Assembly (NCBI GenBank): GCA_963841855.1
Contig: CAWJEJ010000001.1
Span: 1,177,369 to 1,241,368, forward strand
Direction: 5' to 3'
Length of the DNA: 64,000 bases
From: CAXBBB01 sp963841855
GTDB taxonomy: Bacteria; Bacteroidota; Rhodothermia; Rhodothermales; BA12
This document shows positions 36,832 to 44,919 of this stretch, piece after piece. The notes beneath the pieces were generated by a model. That model was not told the DNA's origin. It saw nothing but the letters and a program-made list of their open reading frames with translations, and made no database searches. The position numbers were made by a program, and so were the translations under genes. Every line of letters begins with the position of its first letter. Within the stretch, counting starts at the first letter, position 1.

Positions 36832-38162
36832 GCCGCCAGCCCCAGCGCGCTCGGCTTGGCCGACACCTGCGAGCGCTGCGGCGGACGCCCGGCGGCCGAC
36901 GCGAACAGGTCGAGTTGCGGCACGGCGTCGCGCTTGCGCGAGGGCGCGATCAGGCGCAGGCGCACCTGGTTCGGGTTGTGTTCGAGCAGGCGCGGCTTGT
37001 GCTCGCCAACGGTCAGGAAATACTGCGCGCGCTTCATCACGACGCCCATCTTCTTGAGGTGCTCCCACCTGAGCGCCTGGTGCCGACGCGCCGCCACGAT
37101 GCGCTGCGCCGACCGCACGCCGACTCCGGGGATCCGCAGGATGAGCGCGTAATCGGCCGTGTTCACGTCGACCGGAAACAGCCACGGATTGCGCAGCGCG
37201 TAGCCCGCCTTGGGATCGACGCCGACGTCCAGATCGGGCTCTTCGTCGGTCACGATCTCGTCGACTTCGAAGCCGTAAAAGCGCAGCAGCCAGTCGGCCT
37301 GGTACAAGCGGTGCTCGCGAACCAGAGGCGCCGTCCGAGCCTGGGGCACGCGCGGATCGGGCGAGATGGGGACGAAGCCCGAGTAGTAGACGCGCTTGAG
37401 CTTCTGATCGGCATACAGATCACCGGCGAGCTTGAGCACCTGGCGGTCGTTCTCGGGCGTCGCGCCGACGACGAGCTGGGTCGTCTGCCCGGCGGGGGCG
37501 AAGAGTTTGGGAGCCGTCCGCAGCGGCGTCTTGCGGGCCGTCCGCGCGTCGTCGCGGTAGGCGTCGATGCCGTCGCGCAGGCTGTTCATCGGGTCGAACG
37601 CGCTCTTGTAGTCCTTCTCGGGCGCGACGCTTTTGAGGCCCTGCTCGCTGGGGATTTCGAGGTTGACGCTCAGCCGGTCGGCGTAGCGCGCGGCCTGGGC
37701 GACTAGCTCGTCCGACGCGCCCGGTATGATCTTGAGGTGGATATAGCCGTTGAACTGGTGGATCTCGCGCAGATCCTTGGCGACGCGCACTAGCCGCTCG
37801 GTCGTCGTGTCGGCGTCCTTGAAGATGCCAGACGACAGGAACAGCCCTTCGATGTAGTTGCGGCGGTAGAAATCCATCGTCAACTCGACGACTTCCTCGA
37901 CCGTGAAGGCGACGCGCGTCACGTCGTTCGACCGGCGGCTGACGCAGTAGGCGCAGTCGTAGATGCAGACGTTGGTGAACAGGATCTTGAGCAGCGACAC
38001 GCACCGCCCGTCCTGGGTGTAGCTGTGACAGATGCCGTTGCCGGTCGCATCGCCGACGCCGGTCTTGCTGTTGCTGCGCTTGCTGCCCGACGACGAGCAC
38101 GACACGTCGTACTTGGCCGCGTCGGCGAGGATTTCGAGCTTTTCGATGACCTGACGGCGCAT
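36828..38162 (-). CDS. Putative DNA modification/repair radical SAM protein (TIGR03916-like)
   Basis: A 444-residue radical-SAM protein starting at ATG 38162 (M-R-R-Q-V-I-E-K-L-E-I-L-A-D). The cluster motif C-I-Y-D-C-A-Y-C (Cys66, Cys70, Cys73; C-x3-C-x2-C) binds the [4Fe-4S] cluster. Upstream, Cys residues in D-V-S-C-S-S-S-G and G-N-G-I-C-H-S-Y-T are also family-conserved. The C-terminal part has a helix-hairpin-helix (I-P-G-V-G-V-R-S-A-Q-R-I-V-A), a DNA-contacting fold. The family is linked by gene context to uracil-DNA-glycosylase-like proteins, and here to the DUF4130 partner 4 bp overlapping downstream. A function in repairing or modifying DNA bases is inferred, not shown. No lyase such as SplB is meant here, although both are radical-SAM enzymes acting near DNA. 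Confidence 0.88.
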   Translation of the reverse strand: MRRQVIEKLEILADAAKYDVSCSSSGSKRSNSKTGVGDATGNGICHSYTQDGRCVSLLKILFTNVCIYDCAYCVSRRSNDVTRVAFTVEEVVELTMDFYRRNYIEGLFLSSGIFKDADTTTERLVRVAKDLREIHQFNGYIHLKIIPGASDELVAQAARYADRLSVNLEIPSEQGLKSVAPEKDYKSAFDPMNSLRDGIDAYRDDARTARKTPLRTAPKLFAPAGQTTQLVVGATPENDRQVLKLAGDLYADQKLKRVYYSGFVPISPDPRVPQARTAPLVREHRLYQADWLLRFYGFEVDEIVTDEEPDLDVGVDPKAGYALRNPWLFPVDVNTADYALILRIPGVGVRSAQRIVAARRHQALRWEHLKKMGVVMKRAQYFLTVGEHKPRLLEHNPNQVRLRLIAPSRKRDAVPQLDLFASAAGRPPQRSQVSAKPSALGLAA

Positions 38163-38359
38163 GAGATCGGGCTGAACTGGTGGGAGTATCCGGCCAATGT
38201 ACGCGCGCATGTGTGACAGCCCTGCGGCACAGCTGATCGCTAGCCTTAAGTCTTTCTTTTCCAGTCACTCGGCGACGCACCACGCAGGTGCAAGATTCGG
38301 ACACTGACTGAGAGCGTCGCCCGCCGCAGTAGCTTCACTCCAGCCCTCCACGACGCCCC

Positions 38360-39226
38360 ATGCCGGACCTTGCCCTGCGCCGAAGCGCTCCCGCCAAACT
38401 CAACCTCGGACTGCACGTGCTGCGCCTGCGCGACGACGGCTTTCGCGACATCGAAACGGTCTTCCTGCCCATCGCGTGGCACGACACGATTACGGCTCGC
38501 TCGTCGAACGCGCTGACCCTCTCGTGCTCCGACCCGGACCTGCCCACGGATCGGCGCAACCTGGTGCTGCGCGCCGCCCTGCGCCTGAACGACGCGCTGG
38601 GAGGTGGATATGGCGCCGAGCTGCACCTGGACAAGCGCCTGCCCTACGGCGCCGGATTGGGCAGCGGGTCGTCTGACGCGGCGCACACGCTGCGCCTACT
38701 CTGCGATCTGTGGGACGCCGACGTTCCGCCCGCACAGCTGACCGCCATCGCCGCCGAACTGGGCAGCGACGTGCCGTTCTTTTTGGGCGACCACGCCGCC
38801 TATGCAACCGGTCGGGGCGAACGCCTCTCGGCCTTGGCGGGCACCGAAGGCGATCCCTACCGATGCCCGTTCACGCTCGTCGTCGCCTCCCCGCCCGTCC
38901 ACGTCGACACAGGCGAGGCGTACGGGCTCGTCGTCGCCAACGACAGCCACCGGCCCGATCTACGCGCCGTCGTGGCGTCCAACGACCTGGAGCGGTGGCG
39001 GCGCGAACTCGTCAACGACTTCGAGGCGCCCGTCTGCGCGCGCCACGCCGAGCTAGGCCACGTGCGCCAGTGCCTGCTCGACGCCGGAGCCGGGTACGCG
39101 GCGATGTCCGGCTCGGGCTCGTCGTTCTGGGGAGCATTCGAGGATCACGCCCAGGCTACCGCTGCCGCGCACGCGCTGAGAGACCAGGGCATGCGGGCGT
39201 GGCACGGAGACGCCCACACGGCCTAG
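38360..39226 (+). CDS. ispE: 4-diphosphocytidyl-2-C-methyl-D-erythritol kinase
   Basis: A 288-residue GHMP kinase of the MEP isoprenoid pathway, which phosphorylates the 2-hydroxyl of CDP-methylerythritol. The ATP-binding Gly/Ser loop is P-Y-G-A-G-L-G-S-G-S-S-D-A-A (95-108). The N-terminal A-P-A-K-L-N-L-G-L-H and the C-terminal M-S-G-S-G-S-S-F-W-G-A-F motif are both typical of IspE. The divergent neighbour is the radical-SAM gene; the downstream gene is a DnaJ-like protein after 157 bp. No other MEP pathway gene is in the window. Confidence 0.95.
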   Translation: MPDLALRRSAPAKLNLGLHVLRLRDDGFRDIETVFLPIAWHDTITARSSNALTLSCSDPDLPTDRRNLVLRAALRLNDALGGGYGAELHLDKRLPYGAGLGSGSSDAAHTLRLLCDLWDADVPPAQLTAIAAELGSDVPFFLGDHAAYATGRGERLSALAGTEGDPYRCPFTLVVASPPVHVDTGEAYGLVVANDSHRPDLRAVVASNDLERWRRELVNDFEAPVCARHAELGHVRQCLLDAGAGYAAMSGSGSSFWGAFEDHAQATAAAHALRDQGMRAWHGDAHTA

Positions 39227-39383
39227 CCGCGCCGCGTTCGAGCGTTCGACCTCTGCCGATTCGTCACGCGGCGCGGCGGCGGCATCCGCTTTGCCGCGTG
39301 AGGTTGCACGCCGCTGCATCCTTCCGCCCGCATCGGCGGTACACTGCGCCCGGCATCTGCCCTCTTCTCCGCACACTCGCCTG

Positions 39384-40331
39384 ATGGCTCTCAAAGACTA
39401 CTATTCTGTTCTCGGCGTGACGCCCAGCGCCGACGAGGCCGCGATCAAAAAGGCGCACCGCAAACTCGCCCGAGACTTTCACCCCGACCGCAACCCCGAC
39501 AATCCGTCTGCCGAGGAGCGGTTCAAGGAAGTTCAGGAGGCCTACGACACGCTGGGCGATGCCAAACTGCGCCGCACCTACGACGCACGGCGCAGCAACC
39601 CGTTCGGCGGAAACAGCGGTCAGCCCGGAAGTCCGTACGACGACCTCTTTACCGGCTCCGGCAACCGCTACCGCGCCAACCGAGACGGCTCGTACGTCCG
39701 CTACGACACGGGCGGGTCGGGCGGCTTCGAGCAGTCGCCGTTCGACGATTCGTCCGACTTGTTCAGCCGGTTCTTTGGCGGGGGCAGTGGGGCGGCGCGT
39801 GGCCCGCGCACGACGCCGGGACGAGACGCCGAGACGACCATCTCGCTCACGTTCGCCGAAGCGCTGAGCGGCGCCTCCAAGGAGTTCACCATCAACGGCG
39901 AGCCCATCCGCATCACCGTCCCCAAGGGCGCATCGAACGGCATGAAAATCCGCGTCAAGGGGCGCGGAATGGCTGGATCGGGCGGCGCGCGCGGCGACCT
40001 GTACGTAACCTTCAACGTGTCCGACGACAATCGCTTTCGCCGAGACGGCAACGACCTCTACCTGACCGAAACCGTCGACGCGTTCGAGGCGATGCTGGGC
40101 GCGAGCCGCACGCTCGCGACGGCCTATGGCGACCGCATCCGCATCACGATTCCGCCCGGAAGCCAGCACGGCGACAAACTGCGCGTCCGGGGCAAGGGCG
40201 TCGTCCGGTCGAGCAAGACGGGCGATCTCTACATCGAAATCGCCGTCGAAACGCCGCGCCTGTCCGACGAGCAGCGCGACGCGCTCCGCGCCGCCGTGTC
40301 GGACGCCGGAATCACGGTTCCGGCCGCTTAA
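39384..40331 (+). CDS. CbpA-like DnaJ family co-chaperone
   Basis: A 315-residue J protein without a zinc finger. The N-terminal J domain has Y-S-V-L-G-V-T-P-S-A and the essential H-P-D (F-H-P-D-R-N-P-D). A Gly/Phe/Ser-rich linker (residues 75-150) follows. The two C-terminal substrate-binding beta domains contain I-T-V-P-K-G-A-S-N-G and I-T-I-P-P-G-S-Q-H-G-D-K-L-R-V-R-G-K-G. This is the CbpA/DnaJ type B layout, separate from the full DnaJ at 59188. It would stimulate DnaK. ATG 39384 gives the normal start. It is convergent with the gene at 40363. Confidence 0.92.
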   Translation: MALKDYYSVLGVTPSADEAAIKKAHRKLARDFHPDRNPDNPSAEERFKEVQEAYDTLGDAKLRRTYDARRSNPFGGNSGQPGSPYDDLFTGSGNRYRANRDGSYVRYDTGGSGGFEQSPFDDSSDLFSRFFGGGSGAARGPRTTPGRDAETTISLTFAEALSGASKEFTINGEPIRITVPKGASNGMKIRVKGRGMAGSGGARGDLYVTFNVSDDNRFRRDGNDLYLTETVDAFEAMLGASRTLATAYGDRIRITIPPGSQHGDKLRVRGKGVVRSSKTGDLYIEIAVETPRLSDEQRDALRAAVSDAGITVPAA

Positions 40332-40362
40332 GCGGACCAGACGGCGCCGCGTTGCCAAGTGC

Positions 40363-41127
40363 TCACCGCACCTGCCGCCCAAACGTGAGACTGACGAACG
40401 GCGAGGCGAACGTCCGCTCGGCGTCGGGGCGGGCGTCGGCTTCGAGCAGGCGCACGCCGCCGGGGAAATAGTCGACCGACACGCCGATGCGTAGGCCTTG
40501 AACGCGCGTATCCGTACCAAAGTCGGCGCCCAGAGAGGCCTCGCCGCCCAGCCCGACGATCAGGCGCCCGCGGCTCAGGCTCTCGAGCGCCGAAAACGTT
40601 CGCGCGCCTTCGGCCCGCCCGTCGCACTCGGTGCCCGGCGTGATGCGTCCGTCGCCGTCGCAGTCCTCGAAATAAGGAGAGCGCCAAGCTAACGTGGGCC
40701 CAATCGTCGCGCTGGCGAACGGGCGGAAGTTGGAAGCAATCTGGCGTCGAAACAGGCGACGCTGCGTCCCCAGTTGCATCGGCAGCACGAGCAGGTAGCT
40801 CAGCTTCTCGGGGATCGTGACGCCGCTCAGGCCGAAAAACTTGCTCTCGCGCTCGTCGGTGACGTTAGAGAGGTGGAAGACGGCGACGACGGCCCAGTCG
40901 GGCGAGACGGGCGATTCGCGCAGCCACGCGTAGGCGCCCAGGCCAAAACCGGACTCGGAAACGCGAACGCTTCCGCCCCACCCGGCTGCGTAGGTGTCGA
41001 CCGAATCCAGCGCCAACTCGACCAGCGCGGGCGAGCCGGCTGGGCGCCCCACGGCCGTCGAGTCTTGCGCGCGAGCGCACAGAGCGAGCGGTATGGAGAC
41101 GAGTGTCAGGAGCGTCCATCGAGTCAT
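40363..41127 (-). CDS. Predicted outer-membrane or periplasmic protein, unknown
   Basis: A 254-residue exported protein: signal peptide MTRWTLLTLVSIPLALCARA, then strand-like blocks rich in Tyr, Phe and Gly such as G-F-G-L-G-A-Y-A-W-L-R and R-I-G-V-S-V-D-Y-F-P-G-G. The segment D-C-D-G-D-G-R-I-T-P-G-T-E-C-D-G looks like a calcium-binding loop closed by two cysteines. The alternating pattern and a terminal Phe-containing strand fit a small beta-barrel. I do not recognise a family. It diverges from the lipoprotein gene at 41221. Confidence 0.6.
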   Translation of the reverse strand: MTRWTLLTLVSIPLALCARAQDSTAVGRPAGSPALVELALDSVDTYAAGWGGSVRVSESGFGLGAYAWLRESPVSPDWAVVAVFHLSNVTDERESKFFGLSGVTIPEKLSYLLVLPMQLGTQRRLFRRQIASNFRPFASATIGPTLAWRSPYFEDCDGDGRITPGTECDGRAEGARTFSALESLSRGRLIVGLGGEASLGADFGTDTRVQGLRIGVSVDYFPGGVRLLEADARPDAERTFASPFVSLTFGRQVR

Positions 41128-41220
41128 AGATCAAGAGTACGGACGCGCGGCCCGACCTGCGCAACCGCGCCCGAGCAGGTGGCGTATTCGTTGCCCGCTC
41201 TGCTTCTCGCCCGCCGTTCT

Positions 41221-42057
41221 ATGCGCCTTCTGCTCCTCACCACTTTGCTCGCCACCTGGGGATGTGTTCTGCCCGACGCCGACCCGTCTGCCGCGCGCGC
41301 GCCTGCCGGGGATCCGATCTTCACTCCGACGCTGGCAACGGCCGCCGATACGCTCGCCTTCCGCGCCGCCTCGTTTGCCGGCCAGGAAGCGTGGGAACGC
41401 ACGCCCTACGTCGCGTTTCGCTTCGGCCGGGCCGAGAACGCCACCGACTCGACTTCGAGCCCAGCGTCGCGGCGTCACCTGTGGAACCGCCAGACGGGCG
41501 CATACCGAGTCGACATTCCACGCCGCGACACGCTCTACACCGTTTTCTTGGACGTGACTGCGCCTACAGGGTCCGAGCGCTCGGGCTCGGCCTACCGCGA
41601 CGGCATCCTCTTGGAAGGAGCCGAAGCCGCGCAGTGGATCGACAGCGCGCACGGCATGTTCGTCAATGACACGTACTGGCTGATCGCGCCGTTCAAGCTT
41701 TTCGACCCTGGCGTCACGCGCGGTCTGGACCCGTCCGAAGACACCGAGAGCGAGCGCGCCCTGACGCTCGTGTTCGACGGCGTCGGCCGCACGCCCGGCG
41801 ACCGCTACTGGCTTTACATCGACCGGCAGAGCGGGCGCGTGACGGGCTGGAAGTTCCACCTGCAAGGGCAGCCTCAGCCAGGCGGCCGCATCGATCGGAT
41901 GGGCTATCGAACGTTCGACACGCCCAGCGGCACCATCCGCCTCGCCACGCGCTACGAAACCGGCGAGCGCGACCTCTATTCGGACGCCCTCTCGCTGCCC
42001 CAATCGGTAGACGATGCGGCCTTCACCGATCCCGCCGCCCAGCCTCGCCTCAACTGA
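41221..42057 (+). CDS. Predicted lipoprotein of unknown function
   Basis: A 278-residue exported protein with leader MRLLLLTTLLATWGCV (lipobox T-W-G-C). The body contains many Trp/Tyr/Arg strands (Y-V-A-F-R-F-G-R, W-N-R-Q-T-G-A-Y-R-V-D), N-D-T-Y-W-L-I-A-P-F-K-L-F-D-P-G and D-R-Y-W-L-Y-I-D-R-Q-S-G-R-V-T-G-W-K, reminiscent of LolA-like or DUF6503-like lipoprotein folds, but I am not confident. The ATG at 41221 was chosen over longer frames because it begins the leader. The following permease gene starts 28 bp beyond, so the two may be co-transcribed, which fits a LolC/E-type transporter partner. Confidence 0.65.
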   Translation: MRLLLLTTLLATWGCVLPDADPSAARAPAGDPIFTPTLATAADTLAFRAASFAGQEAWERTPYVAFRFGRAENATDSTSSPASRRHLWNRQTGAYRVDIPRRDTLYTVFLDVTAPTGSERSGSAYRDGILLEGAEAAQWIDSAHGMFVNDTYWLIAPFKLFDPGVTRGLDPSEDTESERALTLVFDGVGRTPGDRYWLYIDRQSGRVTGWKFHLQGQPQPGGRIDRMGYRTFDTPSGTIRLATRYETGERDLYSDALSLPQSVDDAAFTDPAAQPRLN

Positions 42058-42085
42058 GGTAACTCGGCGCCTGCTCCCCACCCGC

Positions 42086-43390
42086 GTGGACTACCGCTTT
42101 CGCATCGCCCGGCGTTACCTGTTCAGCAGCAAGCGGGTCAGCGTCATTTCCGTAATCACGGCCCTCTCGACCGTCGGCGTGGCGGTCGGCGTGGCGGCGC
42201 TGATCGTGGTGCTCTCGGTCATGAACGGCTTCTACGGTTTCGCGCGCGACCTGCTCGTCTCGCTCGACCCGCACGTGCGCGTCACGGCTGTCGGTGGAAT
42301 GCCGCAACAGCGCGCAGACTCGGTTCTGTCGCTGGTCGTCGGAATGGAAGGCGTCGTCGTGGCGGCCACGTATGCCGAGGGCAAAGCGCTCGTCGTGCCG
42401 GACGGTCCGCTGGCATCGGCGCAGTCGGCCAACAAGATCGTCGTCGTGCGAGGCGTCGACGCAGGCGCGTTCATGCGCGACTCGTCGGCGTCGGGCGCTT
42501 CGCCACAGTCGCCGCCTGGGGGAGGCAGTCTGGCGCGCGAGCCGGGCAAACTGCCGGGCGTTTCCGTCGGCGGAGGCCTGTCGAGCCGCATCGGACTGGT
42601 CGCCGGAGCCGGTCCGTACGACGGAAGCACGCTGGGCCTGCTCTCGGCGCCCGCCATCGAACGCGCGATCACGTCGCCGTTCGCGCCGCCGGGCCTAGTC
42701 CGCTTCGAAGTTCGCGACGTGTTCGACATGGACCCGGCGTACGACGAGAGCCACGTCTTCGTCGATCTGCAGGAAGCGCAGCGCCTGTTTCGCATGAACG
42801 GCGAGGTGACCGGCGTCGAGTTGCGGCTGGCCGATCTGGAGCGGGCGCAGGCCGTTGCCGACGAGGTGCGCGTCCACCTGGCCAGGACGTTCGAAGGCGA
42901 CGAGTCGTTCGTGGTCGAGACGTGGTACGATCTCAACCGCGCGTTCTACGACGTGATGGCGCTCGAAAAGTGGGGCGCAGGCGCGATCCTGTCGCTGATC
43001 GTGATCGTGTCGGCGTTCAACATCGCCGGTTCGCTGATGATGATCGTGATTGAGAAGAGGCGCGACGTGGGCGTGCTGGCGGCGATGGGCGTTCCGCGTG
43101 CGGGCATTCGTCACCTCTTCCTGATCGAAGGCGCGCTGATCGGATTGGTCGGCGCAGGCGGCGGGTTGGTGCTGGGACTGGGGCTCGCACTGGCGCAGAC
43201 TCGGTGGGGATTTGCCAAGTTGCAGAGCGGTGGAGGAGCCTTCCTGCTGGATGCCTATCCGGTCGACGTGCAGGCGGGCGACGTGCTCGTGGTCGTCGCG
43301 GGCGCGCTCGTGCTGTGCCTGGCGGCGGCGCTGTACCCAGCGCGGCGAGCGGCGGCACTCTCGCCCGCTGAGGCGGTGAGCCTGGCCTAG
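42086..43390 (+). CDS. FtsX-like (LolC/LolE family) ABC permease
   Basis: A 434-residue inner-membrane permease. The start G-T-G-encoded V-D-Y-R-F-R-I-A-R-R-Y-L-F-S-S-K-R is the standard opening of LolC/E-type proteins. The first helix follows (T-V-G-V-A-V-G-V-A-A-L-I-V-V-L-S-V-M-N-G-F), then a large periplasmic domain (about residues 50-290) and three C-terminal helices with E-K-R-R-D-V-G-V-L-A-A-M-G-V (FtsX fold). These complexes extract lipoproteins from the inner membrane, but the ATPase is not in the window. An earlier start at 42014 would overlap the lipoprotein gene. A Ser/Pro/Gly-rich insertion sits near residues 130-155. Confidence 0.88.
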   Translation: MDYRFRIARRYLFSSKRVSVISVITALSTVGVAVGVAALIVVLSVMNGFYGFARDLLVSLDPHVRVTAVGGMPQQRADSVLSLVVGMEGVVVAATYAEGKALVVPDGPLASAQSANKIVVVRGVDAGAFMRDSSASGASPQSPPGGGSLAREPGKLPGVSVGGGLSSRIGLVAGAGPYDGSTLGLLSAPAIERAITSPFAPPGLVRFEVRDVFDMDPAYDESHVFVDLQEAQRLFRMNGEVTGVELRLADLERAQAVADEVRVHLARTFEGDESFVVETWYDLNRAFYDVMALEKWGAGAILSLIVIVSAFNIAGSLMMIVIEKRRDVGVLAAMGVPRAGIRHLFLIEGALIGLVGAGGGLVLGLGLALAQTRWGFAKLQSGGGAFLLDAYPVDVQAGDVLVVVAGALVLCLAAALYPARRAAALSPAEAVSLA

Positions 43391-43747
43391 CCGAAAGCGG
43401 CCGCCCGTCGCCTTTCACGCAAGCGGAAATCCACCTGGAAAAACGGGCGCTCGACGACTGTTCGAACCCGTCGCCGCTCAAGCCAGTGGGCGAAACGGAC
43501 CGTTGTCTCTGCGGGAATTGGGACGGCCGCACGGCTTGCGAAGCGGCCCAACCGACAAAACCCAACCTCTTTCACGGTTTATTCCGCTCGGCCAGAGCAA
43601 TTGCACTTGGAAGCGAGACTCGGTAGGCGTAGCTTTTCAGGCTCAAATGCAGAGACCTGTTCGGGCCGCCCACGTGCGGCCTTTCGCATCTCCGCCCTCT
43701 CGACTTCCACTCCGCGGCGATCCGGTCGCCCCTTTCTCTCGCTCGCC
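43391..43747. other. Leader region of the rpmB cluster
   Basis: 357 bp between the permease and rpmB. It holds one small hairpin (GGCCGC/GCGGCC at about 43665-43681) some 67 bp before rpmB. I see no gene. It should carry the promoter of the ribosomal cluster. Confidence 0.4.
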
Positions 43748-43987
43748 ATGCCCCGCAAGGATCAGCTCACCGGCAAAGGCCCCGTCTCGGGTAACCACGT
43801 CTCGCACGCGCACAACAAAGCCAAGCGCACGTTCGCGGTCAACCTGCAGAAGAAGCGGTTCTACATTCCCGAAGAGGACCGCTGGATCACCCTGCGCGTC
43901 TCGGCGACGACGATCAAGACGATCAACAGCAAAGGCATCTCGGCCGTTCTGCGCGACGCGCGCAAAAAGGGCACGTCGCTCGTCTGA
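43748..43987 (+). CDS. rpmB: 50S ribosomal protein bL28
   Basis: A 79-residue large-subunit protein. The pattern Q-L-T-G-K-G-P-V-S-G-N-H-V-S-H-A-H-N-K-A-K-R and F-Y-I-P-E-E-D-R-W-I-T-L-R-V-S is that of bL28. The start at 43748 gives M-P-R-K-D. It heads a group rpmB, rpmG, DUF4295, tRNA-Pro on the same strand, which is the order known from Bacteroidota (where ftsY usually follows). No Shine-Dalgarno-like sequence precedes it; the upstream bases are pyrimidine-rich. Confidence 0.96.
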   Translation: MPRKDQLTGKGPVSGNHVSHAHNKAKRTFAVNLQKKRFYIPEEDRWITLRVSATTIKTINSKGISAVLRDARKKGTSLV

Positions 43988-44043
43988 GCCACCCGATCGC
44001 ATTTTGGGCGTGACCGCCCCTCCCCTATTCCCTTTCCGATCCG

Positions 44044-44214
44044 ATGGCTAAGTCCAAAGACGTTCGCCTGAACATCATCCTTGAGTGCACCGAGGCGCCG
44101 GGCACGTCGCGCTACGCGACCACCAAGAACCGCCGCAACACGACCGGCCGCCTGGAGCTCAAGAAGTACAATGCCAAGCTGCGCAAGCACACGCTCCACA
44201 AGGAGATCAAGTAA
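44044..44214 (+). CDS. rpmG: 50S ribosomal protein bL33 (zinc-free type)
   Basis: A 56-residue protein: A-K-S-K-D-V-R-L-N-I-I-L-E-C-T-E, then Y-A-T-T-K-N-R-R-N-T-T-G-R-L-E-L-K-K-Y-N. Of the four cysteines of the zinc-binding form only one remains, so this is the zinc-independent (C-minus) version. It lies 56 bp after rpmB and 71 bp before the DUF4295 gene. A small CCCGC/GCGGG hairpin sits in the latter gap at about 44254-44266. Confidence 0.96.
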   Translation: MAKSKDVRLNIILECTEAPGTSRYATTKNRRNTTGRLELKKYNAKLRKHTLHKEIK

Positions 44215-44285
44215 GCGCATCGGGCGTACGCTCGACATTCTCTACCACCTGATCCCGCTCGGCGGGACCCACACCCCTACCCGAA

Positions 44286-44453
44286 ATGGCAAAGGTCAAC
44301 AAAAACCAGCGGACCGACCGCGGTAAGAACCGTCAGGAAAACAAGATGGCGAAAATCGTCGTCGCCGAGAAGAAGGAAAACGGCCAGTATCGCTTCCGTC
44401 AGAAAATGGTCAACATCGACAACGTCCAGGCCGAACTCAAAGCCGCCAAATAA
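44286..44453 (+). CDS. DUF4295 protein (Bacteroidota ribosomal-cluster protein)
   Basis: A 55-residue, highly basic protein starting MAKVNKNQRTDRGKNRQEN, with K-M-A-K-I-V-V-A-E-K-K-E-N-G-Q-Y-R-F-R-Q-K-M-V-N in the middle. This matches DUF4295, a family that follows rpmG in Bacteroidota. I recall that it has been reported as a Bacteroidota-specific large-subunit protein (named bL38); I cannot verify that here. Position and charge alone support a ribosomal role. Confidence 0.85.
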   Translation: MAKVNKNQRTDRGKNRQENKMAKIVVAEKKENGQYRFRQKMVNIDNVQAELKAAK

Positions 44454-44515
44454 AGCGGCGTACTCTTCGCTCGTTCTGACCTCCCAAGTGGACCGAGAAC
44501 GAGTCGAAGACTCCT

Positions 44516-44592
44516 CGGGGAGTGGCGCAGCCCGGTAGCGCATCTGCTTTGGGAGCAGAGGGTCGTCGGTTCAAATCCGGCCTCCCCGACCA
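44516..44592 (+). tRNA. tRNA-Pro (anticodon UGG)
   Basis: The full cloverleaf is visible. The acceptor stem CGGGGAG pairs with CTCCCCG. The D arm is GCGC/GCGC around AGCCCGGTA. The anticodon stem TCTGC/GCAGA encloses the loop TTTGGGA, whose anticodon is TGG. The T arm is GTCGG-TTCAAAT-CCGGC. Discriminator A and an encoded CCA end at 44592. UGG reads CCN proline codons, which are frequent in this genome. Confidence 0.97.
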
Positions 44593-44615
44593 AGTCCGAC
44601 AGGACATCCCACCGC

Positions 44616-44649
44616 GAAGCCGTCGCCTCCATCGTGGGGCGGCGGCTTC
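44616..44649 (+). terminator. Stem-loop after tRNA-Pro, possible terminator
   Basis: GAAGCCG...CGGCTTC forms a 7-bp stem with an internal mismatch and further CGCC/GGCG pairing. It is 23 bp downstream of the tRNA. The following bases CGCACGTTT are only weakly T-rich. It could end the rpmB-tRNA transcript before the gene at 44665. Confidence 0.5.
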
Positions 44650-44664
44650 CGCACGTTTGACACC

Positions 44665-44913
44665 ATGGACGACCACGCTTTTCGTTGCCCTGAATGCGGA
44701 TCGGCAGGGACGAGCGCTATGATGAGCGTCAATCGACTGGCGCCATCCGACGAGCGCAATCCGTGGGATTCTATCCAAGGACAGTTCGAATGCGCTGCGT
44801 GCGGCTTCGTCGTCCCGGCGCACCTCGCCGAGCGATGGGACGGTATGTCGCACGAGGAGGCTCGAGCCGAGTGGCGCTCGGTCTACCGATCCGGGTCGAA
44901 GGCTCAGAAGTAA
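44665..44913 (+). CDS. Small zinc-ribbon protein, unknown function
   Basis: An 82-residue protein with two Cys pairs, C-P-E-C (residues 8-11) and C-A-A-C (residues 43-46), spaced as in zinc ribbons. The rest is acidic, with a helical C-terminus (S-H-E-E-A-R-A-E-W-R-S-V-Y). It follows the tRNA and is convergent with the M28 gene, ending 6 bp before that gene's stop. I do not know a family for it. It might bind nucleic acid or simply be a structural zinc protein. Confidence 0.7.
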   Translation: MDDHAFRCPECGSAGTSAMMSVNRLAPSDERNPWDSIQGQFECAACGFVVPAHLAERWDGMSHEEARAEWRSVYRSGSKAQK

Positions 44914-44919
44914 CCGCGG

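Noticed and set aside
36828..38162. Spore photoproduct lyase (SplB)
   Set aside because: Both are radical-SAM enzymes with DNA links, but the extra Cys blocks, C-terminal helix-hairpin-helix and DUF4130 partner fit the repair-linked radical-SAM family instead.
44522..44722. A 66-residue frame over tRNA-Pro
   Set aside because: It is the tRNA sequence read as codons and overlaps the zinc-ribbon gene.
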